DNA from: Manihot esculenta
Taxonomy: Eukaryota; Streptophyta; Magnoliopsida; Malpighiales; Euphorbiaceae
Length of the DNA: 64,000 bases
Direction: 5' to 3'
NCBI RefSeq assembly: GCF_001659605.2
Contig: NC_035170.2
Location: 22,645,190 to 22,709,189 of the forward strand
Part shown: positions 9,546 through 20,538 of the stretch, in pieces
Layout: each line of letters begins with the position of its first letter
Numbering within the stretch: the first letter of the stretch is position 1
Position numbers and translations under genes: made by a program
Notes under the pieces: generated by a model
Told to the model about the DNA's origin: nothing
Database searches by the model: none
Seen by the model: the letters and a program-made list of their open reading frames with translations, nothing else

Positions 9546-11040
9546 ATAATAAAAAATTCTACTGGTAGTCAAAATAATTTTGCTATACAGTCAACCACTC
9601 TCCAGCTGCAGTCATTTAATTCTGAAATCAATTTGATTTTAAAAAAAATTCACTTCAACAGATCCAAACAGTCTATTAACCCAATCCCTTTCCCCAATCA
9701 CAATCGAAAACTCTTTCCATCCTAAATTCAATTTGATTTTCAAAATAAATCCCACTAACAGCTCCAAATAATATATTGGCTCACTCAATTTATTCAGAAT
9801 AATAGCACGAGGAAAATATAAAATCGAAAGTCTATCTGTTCAGAAAGACCATTGAAGACAGAGATCTCAGAGAAGTCAGGCCAATCGGGAAAAAGGTGAA
9901 TTTAAATAAACTCATAAAATTCTATCTGATTTGTTTTCCTGTGTCATAATCTTTGATTTATTAACTCAGATTTATAGCAAAAGCATGCAAACATCATTAT
10001 TTCTTTTTAATCTTCTAACGTTATTTGTCACTTGTCAATGCAACTGGTGCTCAACAATGGATAGCAACAATTCGAACGTGAACGCTAATACACGACCCAA
10101 CAATCACCCAAAAGATAAGTATTCATGAACGCTAACCTCTTTCTATATTACATATGCATAATGGAGATAAATTCCACAAATTTATCAAAATCTAAGAAAT
10201 TGTAAATGTGCTTGATCTATCCTATGCAAATTGTTGATATAAACACATGCATGTTGTTGATTCTACACTAACAGCTGTAATGGAGCAACCACAACCTACT
10301 ATAACCATTTAAACCATTAAAAACGAAATATTAAAGGCAAAAGAAAGAAACAGAAGTCAAGAGGAGTAAAAACTTGAAGCTAAGAAAGGAAGATGGGAAA
10401 ATAAACACATTTACGATCAATTTAAATAAGGTTAAAAGAGAGATTGTGGAGCTTTTCACTGTAATGTCAGAAGATAGTGTCTCTAAAAAGTAAACCACAT
10501 AAGATTTCACATAGTGAATGAGTAAACAATGCCAGCCGGAGAAACTGAATCCTTGGAAATGGAAGAAAAAAAATTAGAGAAAATGACTGAAAACCCCTCA
10601 AATATTAGAGAGAAAAAGAAGATTAAGAGGTAAAAGCTTGTCAATAGGCCTCCATCTTTGACAAAAAAATTCAGCTAAGATAACCCTTAAAGAAGAGAAA
10701 AGAACGGTGACCAATAAGCTAACCAATCTGCCTGAAAACAACACTATTTAAATTAAATTCAATATTTCTTTTGCTCTACACAGTCTCTCATTGTCTTGAC
10801 AGAAGTTGTATTAAGCCACTTGACTTGAACATTGAGTACCATTTTAATTGAGAACTTTAGAAATTTATGCAATTCATGAATTTTTATACATTCCAAGATA
10901 ATTTATATCAATTAAATGACTGAAGATGCTAATGAAATTTTATTGTTGATGATGTTCAATTTTTTATCCACCCTTTTCTTTCATTAATCCGCATCAAGTA
11001 AACCATTTGATATTCGTGACCTATAAATTCTTAATGATGT
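9546..11040. other. Intergenic, nothing recognised
   Basis: AT-rich DNA with several short open frames (for example 9931-10128, ending MDSNNSNVNANTRP). None shows a domain, signal peptide or conserved motif that I recognise, and no flanking repeats are obvious. It may hold old transposon debris. Confidence 0.4.
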
Positions 11041-11600
11041 TCAACTTATTACGTTCACATCACCATCTTGTTGTGGTGGGTACACACAGCTGGTCTGGTG
11101 TTCCATTCCATGATCTGCATAATAAGCCACTAAAGTTTCATGAGTGAATTCAAGACCATTGTCAGTTCGCAGTGCCTTAACTAATATCCCAAACTGTGTA
11201 TGTACCCAACTAAAGAACTGCAACAGGAAACCTTTTTGTAATTTCTGATTTATTTTTCATGAGATAAACTCAGGTAGCTCTATTATAATCATTAACCAGA
11301 GTTAAAAAATAAAAAGCACTAGAAAAGGATTGTGTTTTGTACGGTCCCCAAATATCACAGTGAAACAAGGCAAATATCTATTTGGATTTATTCATACTAA
11401 TGGAAAAACATGGACGTGAATGCTTCATTTTTTGGTAAGCATCACAGCTTATTGCTTTATTACAATCAAGGCTGTTTGATAAGCTCAGGATATGATGGAT
11501 GCAATAAGCTCAACTTATTGCCTTGATGCTAGGAGTTCGATTTGCGGTTATTAATAGTTGTTCCTTGGAGTTCTCCCCATATGGCCTTCAGTTTACCATA
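11041..11600 (-). pseudogene. Copia GAG-pre-integrase / integrase core fragment
   Basis: Readable pieces on the minus strand are CDAYQKMKHSRPCFS (about 11400-11440; in live elements the motif is a Cys/His zinc-binding end), FHCDIWGPY (about 11340-11365), and from 11223 downward VHTQFGILVKALRTDNGLEF and HGMEHQTSCVYPPQQDG. The second matches the integrase catalytic stretch around the central Asp (RTDNG-EF) and the region before the final Glu (PQQNG). There are stops between the pieces, and the frame ends before the Glu. It is non-functional. Confidence 0.7.
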
Positions 11601-11618
11601 ATACGAAGAGACAGAAGA

Positions 11619-12075
11619 TCACTCTTGTTGGAGCATGGTGATCGAACGCCTTAGATCATAAACTCGTGGTGCAATGCCTTGCATGAACCTTTCCTCAAGA
11701 TCTACCCAGATCTCCCTTGCTGTTTTTATGTGTGCAGCATTTACCTGTATCTCTGTAGCAAGAGCATTCGTCAACCAAGAAATAACCATGGCTTTGCATT
11801 GAATCCATGTTTGCAAATTTAGCGAATCTGCATTTGGACGCTTTATTGTTCCATCCACAAAGCCAGCTTTGTTCTTCGAGTGAAGGGTATTCATGAAGTT
11901 TCGCCTCCATGTAAAATAATTCTCTAATTTCAAGGAGAATTTGAGTGACAAAAATCAATCCCGGATGATCAGATGAATGCAAGTAGTATGGAGAAGCGGC
12001 ATCTACAGTCTTATGAGTGACTCTCAGGACAAGTTCTCCCGTCCCTCTACTGCTCTCGATTACACCGTCTGCCAT
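11619..12075 (-). pseudogene. Copia-type gag fragment with a frameshift
   Basis: The frame opens at 12075 (MADGVIESS) and reads YYLHSSDHPGLIFVT, the N-terminal signature of plant copia Gag (Retrotran_gag_3 type). It then continues in a second frame from about 11940 as LENYFTWRRNFMNTLHSKNK, GFVDGTIKRP, AMVISWLTNALATEIQ and AREIWVDLEERFMQG, the UBN2-like Gag core. The frame change at about 11935-11945 breaks the protein. The C-terminal zinc knuckle is not seen. In an intact element the product would assemble the virus-like particle. Confidence 0.75.
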
Positions 12076-12146
12076 TACTTGGGAACAAAGAGAGAAAAGA
12101 AAAAGAAAGAAAAGAAAATAGGTTTATATAACCCGCTCTGCTACTA

Positions 12147-12411
12147 TGAAGAATCCATAGTGGAGTGGTATTCTAATTGAATATTCATAAAAGAGTACAA
12201 CATATATAGGGTAAGGAAGCAATCTAGTATCAAGAATAATGCAATTACAATCATTTAATCATATAACAGTGCTAAGATCCCTGTAATCAAGTATTCTGCC
12301 TTTTGCATGATCCCTGTAATCAAGCATTACTGGTTTTTATAAAATAAGGAAAATATTCCCATGATCAAGTTATTGGTTTTTATAAAATAAGGAAAATATT
12401 CCCCGTAATCA
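12147..12411 (-). repeat. Probable copia 5' LTR with an internal tandem repeat
   Basis: On the minus strand this 265-bp block starts TG and ends CA and is followed at once by the PBS-like sequence. It contains two copies of a GGAATATTTTCCTTATTTTA unit (about 12332-12412) and repeated CTTGATTACAGGGATC (about 12270-12325). A TATATATG stretch near 12200-12210 fits a copia promoter. There is no second LTR for comparison, so the limits are tentative. DNA from 12412 to about 12640 is AT-rich and includes a copy of the PR-1 downstream flank. Confidence 0.5.
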
Positions 12412-13039
12412 AGTTGAAAGCGAATTTAAAAATTATTTATATTAGTTTTAGTTGAATTCTTATAAAAAATAAGAATGGCGGAAGATATTTACCCAATTAA
12501 TTTGGTTCTTATAGTAGGGAAATTGAATTGTTTATTATCAAGTTCTGTACGATTTTAGGTCTAATAATTAATATTCGTTCATTATAATATCACTTAATTA
12601 AGTTAAAAATCATTTCTTCTCCTTCGTCAAAGTTTTTTTACAAGCAAAAATTTGTTAATATAAAGAAGATGGATAGAAATGAAAAAACTACCAGTAGAAA
12701 TACCATTATAATGTCACATGCTTTCTCATTATTGATTCCAAATTAATGGATTCACTTAACGTGAGACGTCATGGTTAGACATCTTGATATCAAAGTCAAC
12801 AGAGTTATCATTTGTCTTGTTAGAAGCGTCCGCATCATCGTCTTCCCCATTCTCCTGAAGTAATTTTACTGGAAGAAGCTACCCCAACTTTTTCATGCAC
12901 ATTATAGTTTAACAAATCTGTAAAAGATTCTTCAAAAGCCCTGATATGATAGCCAACATTATTAACCTCCACATTCTATTTTGTTTATAAACTTCAAATC
13001 ATCTATTCTTGCCCCATCAAGAGTACATTTGGTTTGTGT

Positions 13040-13650
13040 TGAACCTATTTCTAGTCCACAGGTTCTTTGGAAGTATATTTCGCTTGAGATGCTAAACTCA
13101 AAGTAGCCCATGGTCCCTATGGGAGACTTCAAAAAGATTTTTAATTCTCGTTCCTTTGTAAAAAATCTCAACCTCCTTGAAGTTTCGCTGTCCAAAAGGG
13201 CTCTCTGATCATAATCCGATTGTTCTTCTACTGATGAGTTGGACTGGGGCCAGAATCGATTAAATTCATTGATGTGTGGTGGTCTAATTTTCATGTTGAA
13301 ATATCTCAATCTTATGTTTATCTAGCTGGTAAAATGAAGATGCTGAGGCACAAACTGAAGGTATGGAACAATGAGGTTTTTGGAAATATCTGCAAAGAAT
13401 TACAAGCATAAAAATGGGGCTTAGATCTTTAAGAAAATGTGGCTGAAATCGGATCACTCCCTGAGATTGATTTGCAGACCGTTGAGAATATGAAATCTGA
13501 TCTTAAATTATGGATAACCCAGAAGCCAGAATCACTAGAGACAAAATGCCAGAGTTGCATTAAGTTTATTAGTTGATAGAGCTACTCTGGTTGATAAACA
13601 GTCTATCAAATGTCTTTTATTAAATGTCTACTATCCTCACAGTTCAACTT
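13040..13650 (+). pseudogene. L1-type LINE ORF2 relic (endonuclease / RT linker)
   Basis: On the plus strand, broken pieces match the order of plant LINE ORF2: PMVPMGDFKKI (about 13109-13140; the endonuclease motif is W-hydrophobic-GDFNE), SDHNPIVL (about 13205-13228; the SDH motif at the end of the endonuclease domain), DWGQNRLNSL (about 13243-13272), then KMKMLRHKLKVWNNEVFGNI (about 13333-13392), the linker before reverse transcriptase. About 100 residues between GDF and SDH are missing, and several frames are needed. The RT domain itself is absent. The relic lies between the second PR-1 gene and its downstream flank, so it inserted after, or split, that duplication unit. Confidence 0.65.
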
Positions 13651-13856
13651 TACTGATGAAGAATCAAATATGGTCGTTACATGATATATGGGATTGAAGA
13701 AATTGATCAGCAAGGGAAAAGGAGAAATATTATTCACGGAGAAAAACAATGCAAACTTAAAAATTAAAATACATTAAGATATATGGGATTATTATTGGTC
13801 ACCATGTATATATATCCCATGCATGCTTCTCTTAGCTTGGTGATGTGAAGTAGAGC

Positions 13857-14354
13857 TTAATAAGGGCGCAGTCCAATGATGTTGCCAGGTGGACTATACT
13901 TGCAGCCAACAATCCAAAGATTCAAATTGTTAAGGCACTGTGTCCTGAAACATCCTATGCTAACTGAGCTCTTCCAAACAACTTGAGTATAATGAGTACA
14001 AATTCCTCCAATGCATGAATTGGTGTTGTAGTCATAGTAGATCTCCTCATTAACCCAAGCATTCACAGCATCAAGCCCTGTCAATAAATTTTCTTTCACT
14101 TTTACATTGATGCCATTCAACGAAAGATCAACGTTAAGATTGCATTGGCCAAGCAATGTGTTGAGATACAATTGGACATCTGCTTCTAATGTGGTGTCAT
14201 ATAACAGAGCTGGTATGTTTGCACCCACGATTGCTGAACGAGCTGCATTGTGTGCATTAAGGTAGTCTTGAGGAGAGTTTTGTGCATGGGAAGGAATCAC
14301 CAGAGCTAACCCCACCACACAAGCCACAAAAGCTGAAATCTTCCACAAAGCCAT
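13857..14354 (-). CDS. PR-1-like secreted protein (CAP superfamily), copy 2
   Basis: 165 residues, intronless, clearly paralogous to the gene at 7380-7877 along its whole length. Residues 1-24 form a signal peptide ending SHA before Gln25. The CAP features are NSPQDYLNAHNAAR, Glu103 in AWVNEE, HYTQVVW at 121-127, six cysteines at the same positions, and C-terminal PPGNIIGLRPY. As in copy 1, the usual His and Glu of the HSGGPYGEN segment are Asp76 and Ile82. This shows that the loss predates the duplication. The frame is open upstream to an ATG at 14417, but that lies only about 13 bases from the TATA box, and the paralogue has a stop in the corresponding leader, so the ATG at 14354 is chosen. 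Secretion and a defence-type role are inferred from the family. Confidence 0.92.
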   Translation of the reverse strand: MALWKISAFVACVVGLALVIPSHAQNSPQDYLNAHNAARSAIVGANIPALLYDTTLEADVQLYLNTLLGQCNLNVDLSLNGINVKVKENLLTGLDAVNAWVNEEIYYDYNTNSCIGGICTHYTQVVWKSSVSIGCFRTQCLNNLNLWIVGCKYSPPGNIIGLRPY

Positions 14355-14429
14355 ATTTGTTAATCTCTGAGAATTCAAGTGATGAAAACTTAGAATGAGA
14401 GGGGTGAGTGTCTCCATTGTTGTGATGGG

Positions 14430-14437
14430 TATTTATA
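14430..14437 (-). promoter_or_regulatory. TATA box of PR-1 copy 2
   Basis: TATAAATA on the minus strand in the context CCTATAAATACCC, 76 bases upstream of the chosen ATG, as in copy 1. The surrounding 400 bases upstream are shared between the two genes, including AACGTGCAGGCTTGCACAGT at about 14479-14498. Confidence 0.75.
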
Positions 14438-14809
14438 GGACAAAAATACCCATTAAAAGTCTAGCTACGGCAACCGAAACGTGCAGGCTTGCACAGTAGA
14501 TGAAGCTTCCAGCCACCATTATCGCATTGTTAGTAGGAACTCGATGTTGCCAGAAACTATAGAAACATGCAAGTTGATGCAACTTGAGGTTATATTATTA
14601 TCAGTTATCACACTATTAGCGCTCAAATCATAATTATTATTTCTTGAAATTCAAGATAATAGTACAGTAGTGTAAAGTCTTCGCCATTATTCTCTTCTTC
14701 AAAGCCATGGCTTCATAAAATTAAGTTGAAGATTAAGCTAAACTTATGCCGATGGATGCAGCATGTGATTAAGATTAAGCTTATCTTATGCCTACATCTA
14801 TGGTGTGAC

Positions 14810-16213
14810 ACTTAAATCCATTAAACAACAAGCCGCACGCTTAGTAAATAAGAAGTTCCAATCAGTATATAATTTTGAAAAATACAAATGAAATTAATTA
14901 ATTTTACACAAGTTTGCTATCAAATAATAATCAAAGAGTAGAGGGAAGCCTTCTTTCCACTCGGAGCGTGGATTCTCCTTTTCACCTCCGGATGACATTT
15001 TTTTATTTTTATTACTTTATTGTTTTTCTTTTATTTGTTCTTCCTTGGCCAACAGTTGGTTATCTAAAAGAGTGTTCTTTTTCTTTGTTGTGCTTTGTTG
15101 CCTAGTTCTAGGCTGGTCTTTTTTGCATCAAGTGTTGGGATTTACGAGACTCAGCACTCCATGTTACTGTTTCAGTCTAATGAAGTGCAGTAGAAGTTGA
15201 CTTGTAGATATAGCCTTGCTCCATGTGATGGATCGCTATAGAGCGCACCTCTGTCACCCCGTTGGAGTCAATTGGTTCAGTGAAGTCTATCTTGACCTTG
15301 ATCTTTAGTTGCATGTGCATTTTCTATTTGTGCTTGACGTTTTCTTCTGGTAACAAGGTTGTCAAGCTCTTCTTTCAATTTCCTTGGTGCTTTAAGTGAG
15401 CGTTTCCACGGCCTTTTGGGCTATCGGAGAAGGATTTCTATCTCAACCTCTTTTACTTTCTCTAATGTTAGCCACCAAATCTATAACTTTTATTTTCATG
15501 AAAAATAGAGTAATTTTATTGATGAGTATTGCACGAGTGATTCTCAGTATTTTTCTCCATTATAAATGAAGTCGAAAGTTCGATTTTCATCAAATAATTT
15601 TATTTATATAGATAATTTTCAGAATAATACTACTAATTTCAGTAGAGAAAAATGGTACTCTAGCATAACGACATTTATCTAAGATTATTTTATTTTGTTT
15701 TTATAAAATTGATTTGATATTTCATGCAGTATATTTCTTTATCCTTCAATATAGCGTGGAAATGTAAAAATGAGAATATTGGTAAATTTTATCTTTTTTA
15801 AGAAAACTCCATTTTTTCTTTTGAATTTTTAATGTTTTAATTTCATTGATGCTACTTAAACTACCCTTTCATTGATTTTCTTTGCCAACTCTGAACTCAT
15901 TGATGAATGTGAACAACCAAAAATATGGAAAGTAGCATTCTACTGATTTAATTACCTCTTTTACTTTGAACTACTAGATTCTCTCTCATCCTAGAATCTT
16001 TGGGCTAATAATTCAAGAAAAAAGAATGTCCAAAGGTTTCAATGGGCACTTGAGATCTCCAGCAGTAGGAGACTTTAAACCCTAAAGCTCAAAAGAATCT
16101 TCAAAACAATAAGAAACAACCAAAAGTTTCCATAAGAAAAGAAGTCCTTCTTGGCCAAGAAACTGCAGATCGACAACTAAATCAAACCTCTAATAGTAAG
16201 AGGTTACTGTAAG
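14810..16213. other. Intergenic, nothing recognised
   Basis: AT-rich sequence with no open frame showing a known domain and no obvious repeat structure. The T-rich stretch at 14990-15110 gives a hydrophobic short frame on the plus strand that I regard as chance. The chromovirus nest begins at 16214. Confidence 0.4.
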
Positions 16214-19200
16214 TGTAACGACCCGGAAACCGGATCGCTACCGGCGCTAGGATTCAGATCGATATAAGGTCGTCGGGACCCGTAACAAGCCTACCATACA
16301 TCCTGTATACCTATTAAATCCCATACATGATCAAACATATATATAAAAACTTTAAACTTTTTCTTTCATTTACCAAGCTTAACCTGTGCATGCACATAAC
16401 CATAAACATAAAACCTCACACTGGAGCCCTCATCAAATGCTCCAATGGGGTAATATATCATACATTAAGCTTGGTTTACATAAATCCTCATTAAAATATT
16501 TCATAGATCATGTGTAAAAGGGATTAACTTTACATACTAGGGTCAAGCATAACTCTAAACCTCAATATACATCATTACATTACATTACATTACATTACTA
16601 TACTTTACATTACAATGTCTTTTTCATGTCCACAACTAGCTATTACATAAAACATGACTTTACTCTTGTTGACTTCCTAGTCTATCCCGCACCTGCAAAT
16701 CTGGGGGTTAAGGGAATGGGGTGAGCTACTAGAGCCCAGTGAGCAGAATAGTAAAACATTATAGTAAAATTCATGCTTTCATGAAATGCATCACATCACA
16801 ATCAAATCACCTTAAGGATGAATGTAACGACCCGAAAATTGGACCGCTACCGGCGCTAGGATCCAGGTCGGCTTAAGGCCGCCAAGACCCGTAGCAAGCC
16901 TAACATACATCCTGTATACTTGCTTAATCCCATACATGATCAACAATTACATAAAAATTTAAAACTTTCTCATTTGTTCATTCATTCATTCATTCCTTCA
17001 CCAAGCTTAACCTGTGCATGCACAAATCATAACATAAAACCTCTCATTGGAGTCCTCATCAAATACTCCAATGGGGTATCATAACATACATTAAGTTTGG
17101 TTTACAATAATCATCATTAAACATTTAAGATCATGTACTAGAAAGGGATTAATAACATACTATGGTCAAGCACAACTCTAAACTTCCATAAGCTTCAATA
17201 CATTACATTTCTATACAATACTTTTACATTACATCATAATCATGTCCACATCTATCCAATACATAAAACATGACTCTACTCCTGCTGACCTCCTGGTCTA
17301 CCCTGTACCTGCAAACCTAGGGGTTAAGGGAGAGGGGTGAGCTATAAAGCCCAGTGAGCAGAATAAATAAACATTCAATTTAAATTTCATGCTTTCATGA
17401 AATGCAACACATCACAAACAAATCACATCAAGGATGGACTTGTCATCAATAGTCCTCTACATAGTCCAATCATGCCAGGGGCATAGAATGGGCCTCACTG
17501 GTCTTTCTCTTAACATAACATAATATAGCATAATATAGCATAATATTCCATAGTGCCAGGGGCGTAGAATGGGCCTCACTGGTCTTCCATACCGTATCAT
17601 CATCATACCATAACATACGAGGACTAAAGGATCATTCAACATCCATCCACATCATCATCAAGTTATGCAATGCAACATATTCATGAATTCTAATGCAAAC
17701 AACCTAGTATATCTCATGGCATACGTGATGCATGTATCATGCTCAAAATCTATTTATTTGCTTTGAAACGTAAAGAGTTATTCCACTCACCTCTGACTGA
17801 AGCTCTAATGACTCTGAAGCAGCTATCTCACTGCTGAGGTCCTCGGTTCCTCGGGTCCGAACCTACACAGGTGGACTCAAATGAGGGACCAAACATCCAT
17901 GAACATGACTCTAAAATACTCCCCAAAAACCCCCTAAAACACCTTAAAACAATCACATAAATCATGCAAAGGAAGGCTAAACAGGGCACTTTCGGCGGCA
18001 GGTTCGGCGGCCGAAAGTCCCTCCAGAGCCGAAAGTCATGCACCTTCGGCGGCACTTTCGGCGGCCGAAGGTTCCCTCCAGAGACGAAACTCATGCATGT
18101 TTGGCGGTACCTTCGGCGGCCGAAACTCCCTTCCAAAGCCGAAAGTCCACTTTCGGGGGCAGGGTTCGGCAGCCAAAAGTTGGCCTCCACAGGCAAGTTC
18201 GGCGGCCGACAGTTCCTTCGGCTGCCGAACCTGAGTTCTTCCAAAGGGCAGAACTCAGCCTCTTTCATGCACAAATGCCTCCCAATCCAATCCATCATGC
18301 ATTTACCTAGTCTACAACAAGCAAACTCAAGCCAACAAGAACATAGGGGTCTCAAACTAATTTAAACCCCAACCAAAACACATCAAACAACCCACATTGC
18401 TCATAAGCATAACATAAACCCATAAACTCAACAATGACCTAAACATGCACTTCTACCCCATAGATCTTCATAAAACTTGTTTAAAACATACAAGGAAGGT
18501 TGGATCTAAGCTTACCTCTTGAAGATCGAGAGGAAAGACGATCCTAGCTTGGAGATGGGGAGAAATCAACTCTTTGGTCTCCAAGCTTCCAAACTTGCTC
18601 TTTTGCTCAAATAACTTCAAACCAAGTAAAAACTCATAAGAAAATCATGAAGATTCGAAGGAAGAAGCTCAAAATCGATGAGGGATGGCGGAGAACTCAC
18701 CTTGGCCGAAAACGGGGAGAAAAGCTCACCCGTTCGGACATGGGGACCCTTTTATAGGTGGCTGGCCAGGCCACTTTCGGGGGCCTAACGTGCCTCCGCA
18801 TGCATGCCATGTTCGGCGGCCGAACCTGGACTTCCCTCACTCATGCCTTCGGAGGCCTAAAGTACTCCCGAAATGCATGCATGTTCGGCAGCCGAACTTG
18901 AGGTTCGGCGGTCGAACCTGGGTCTTCCTCCAAGACTATTTTCATACAAAACTCATTTCCTTTCTTGCTTAAAACCATAAAATACATTAAAAATTTTTAT
19001 GAAAACATGGTTTTACCCTTCTAGAGGTTTCCGACATCCGAGATTCCACCGGACGGTAGGAATTCCGATACCGGAGTCTAGCCGGGTATTACAATGAACT
19101 TGTCACCAATAGCCCTCTACATATCCAATAGTGCCAGAACGTAGAATGGGTCCTGGTCTTTCCCTTACATAACATATCATAACATTCCAATGTGCCAGAG

Positions 19201-20538
19201 ACGTAGAATGGGTCTTCCTAGACTTTCTCTTACATAGTGCTAGGGACGTAGAATGGGTCTTCCTGGACTTCCGTACCGTATCATCATCATATCATATCAT
19301 ATCATACGAAGGCTAATGGATCATCCAATGTTCATCCACATTAACAATATAATATGCAATGCAACATATTCGTGAATTCTAATGCAAACAACCTAATATA
19401 TTTCATAGTATTCATGATGCGTGAATCATGCTAAAACTTTCATTATTTGCTTTGAAACATAAAGAGTCATTCTACTCACCTCAGGCTAGCTCTGAAAAGA
19501 CACTGAAGCAGCTATCTCACTGTTGGGGTCCTCAATTCCTCGGGTCCGAACCTACACAGGTGGACTCAAATGAGGGACCAAACATACATGAACATGACTC
19601 TAAACATCTCCCCAAAAACCCCCTAAAACACCTTAAAACAATCATAGAAATCATGCAAAGGAAGGCTGAACAGGGCACTTTCGGCGGCAGGTTCGGCGGC
19701 CGAAAGTCCCTCCAGAGCCGAAACTCAGCCACTTTCGGCGGCACCTTTGGTGGCCGAAATTGGTTCCAGAGCTGAAACTCATGCATGTTCGACGGCACCT
19801 TCGGCGGCCGAAACTCCTCTCTAGAGCCGAAAGTCCAACTTTCGGGAGCAGGGTTCGGCAGTCAAAAGCTTGCCTCCACAGGCAGGTTCGGCGGCCGAAA
19901 GTACCTTCGGCTGCCGAACCTGAGTTCTTCCAAAGTGGCAGAACTCAGCCTCCTCATGCACATTTTTGCCTCCCAAACCTTTCAAACATGCATTTAGCTA
20001 TTCTACAACATGCATATACACATACATAAGCGTATAGGGGTCTCAAACTAACCTAAACCCCAACACAAACACATATAGCAACTCATACAACATACATTAT
20101 CCATAAACTCAATATTAACCCTAATAATAATCAACTAACCTAAACATGCATTTCTACCCCATAACTCCTAAAAAAACTTGTTTAAAACATGGAATAAGCT
20201 AAAGATCTACCCTTACCTCGTGAAAATCGAGAGGGGAGGCGACCAAAACTTGGAGAAATGGAGGAAGAAAGCTCCGGGGTCTCCAAACTTCAAATCTTGA
20301 TCTTAGCTCCACAAATCTTCAAAACCAAGTGAATAACTCATAAAAACATGAAAGACTTGAAGGAAGAACACAAGATCGACAAGGGAGGTCGGAGACTCAC
20401 CTTGGCCGGAAATGGGGAGAGAAAACTCACCCATTTCGGACAGGGGACCCCTTTATAGGTGGCTGGCCAGGCCACTTTCGGGGGTCTAACGTGCCTCCGC
20501 ATGCACCCCATGTTCGGCGGCCAAACATGAGGTTCGGC
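16214..20538 (-). repeat. Chromovirus LTR J (minus), split by solo LTR K and ended by element G
   Basis: The sequence begins TGTAACGACCCGG, the minus-strand end of a Tekay-type LTR, after GTAAG (a candidate 5-bp target duplication). It is interrupted at 16822 by solo LTR K and resumes at 19094 (ATGAACTTGTCACC). It then carries three units of the tandem hairpin repeat (about 19125-19285), the palindrome array (19675-19925) and a TATA box (TATAAA, minus, 20452-20457), until it is cut at 20538 by element G. Its last part (about 260 bases by comparison with K) should lie beyond G, outside the window. Whether it is a solo LTR or part of a full element cannot be decided. Confidence 0.8.
16823..19093 (-). 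mobile_element. Solo LTR K of a Tekay-type chromovirus
   Basis: 2271-bp LTR from TGTAACGACCCG to CCGGGTATTACA (minus orientation) flanked by the perfect 5-bp duplication ATGAA (16818-16822 and 19094-19098), with no internal region. This is the product of recombination between two LTRs. It contains the tandem hairpin repeat (17470-17600), the TTCGGCGGCCGAA array (17990-18240), a TATA box (TATAAAA on minus, 18751-18757) and a second palindrome group upstream of it (18770-18925). Open frames across this block are translations of the repeats, not genes. Confidence 0.93.

Larger units (their letters stand above)
11041..12411 (-). mobile_element. Ty1/copia retrotransposon remnant (5' LTR, PBS, gag, integrase piece)
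   Basis: In minus orientation: a probable 5' LTR at 12411-12147 (starts TGATTACGGGG, ends GGATTCTTCA, contains TATATATG and an internal repeat), a primer-binding-site-like TAGTAGCAGAGC at about 12146-12135, gag (12075-11619) and a GAG-pre-integrase/integrase piece (about 11440-11041). Protease is missing between gag and integrase, and reverse transcriptase and the 3' LTR are absent. The order matches copia elements (integrase before RT). Confidence 0.65.

Noticed and set aside
9931..10128. 65-codon frame ending MDSNNSNVNANTRP as a possible transposase N-terminus
   Set aside because: Only a vague resemblance to the start of hAT-type proteins; no zinc-finger residues or further domain follow.
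12962..13309. 115-codon frame on the minus strand
   Set aside because: The plus strand here carries recognisable LINE ORF2 motifs (GDFKKI, SDHNPIVL), so the minus frame is a shadow.
14355..14417. Upstream ATG extending PR-1 copy 2 to 186 residues
   Set aside because: It lies about 13 bases from the TATA box, would put 21 residues before a good signal peptide, and has no counterpart in copy 1, which has a stop in the leader.
14914..15105. 63-codon hydrophobic frame on the plus strand
   Set aside because: T-rich low-complexity DNA gives Phe/Leu codons by chance; no homology is recognised.
17964..18972. Several open frames of 80-175 codons with RRPN, FGGR and SAAE repeats in the LTRs (also near 19760, 21709, 25088, 30655, 38020, 42228, 48421, 55183 and 62680)
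   Set aside because: They are six-frame translations of the TTCGGCNGCCGAA arrays; the frames differ between copies and no start context or domain is kept.
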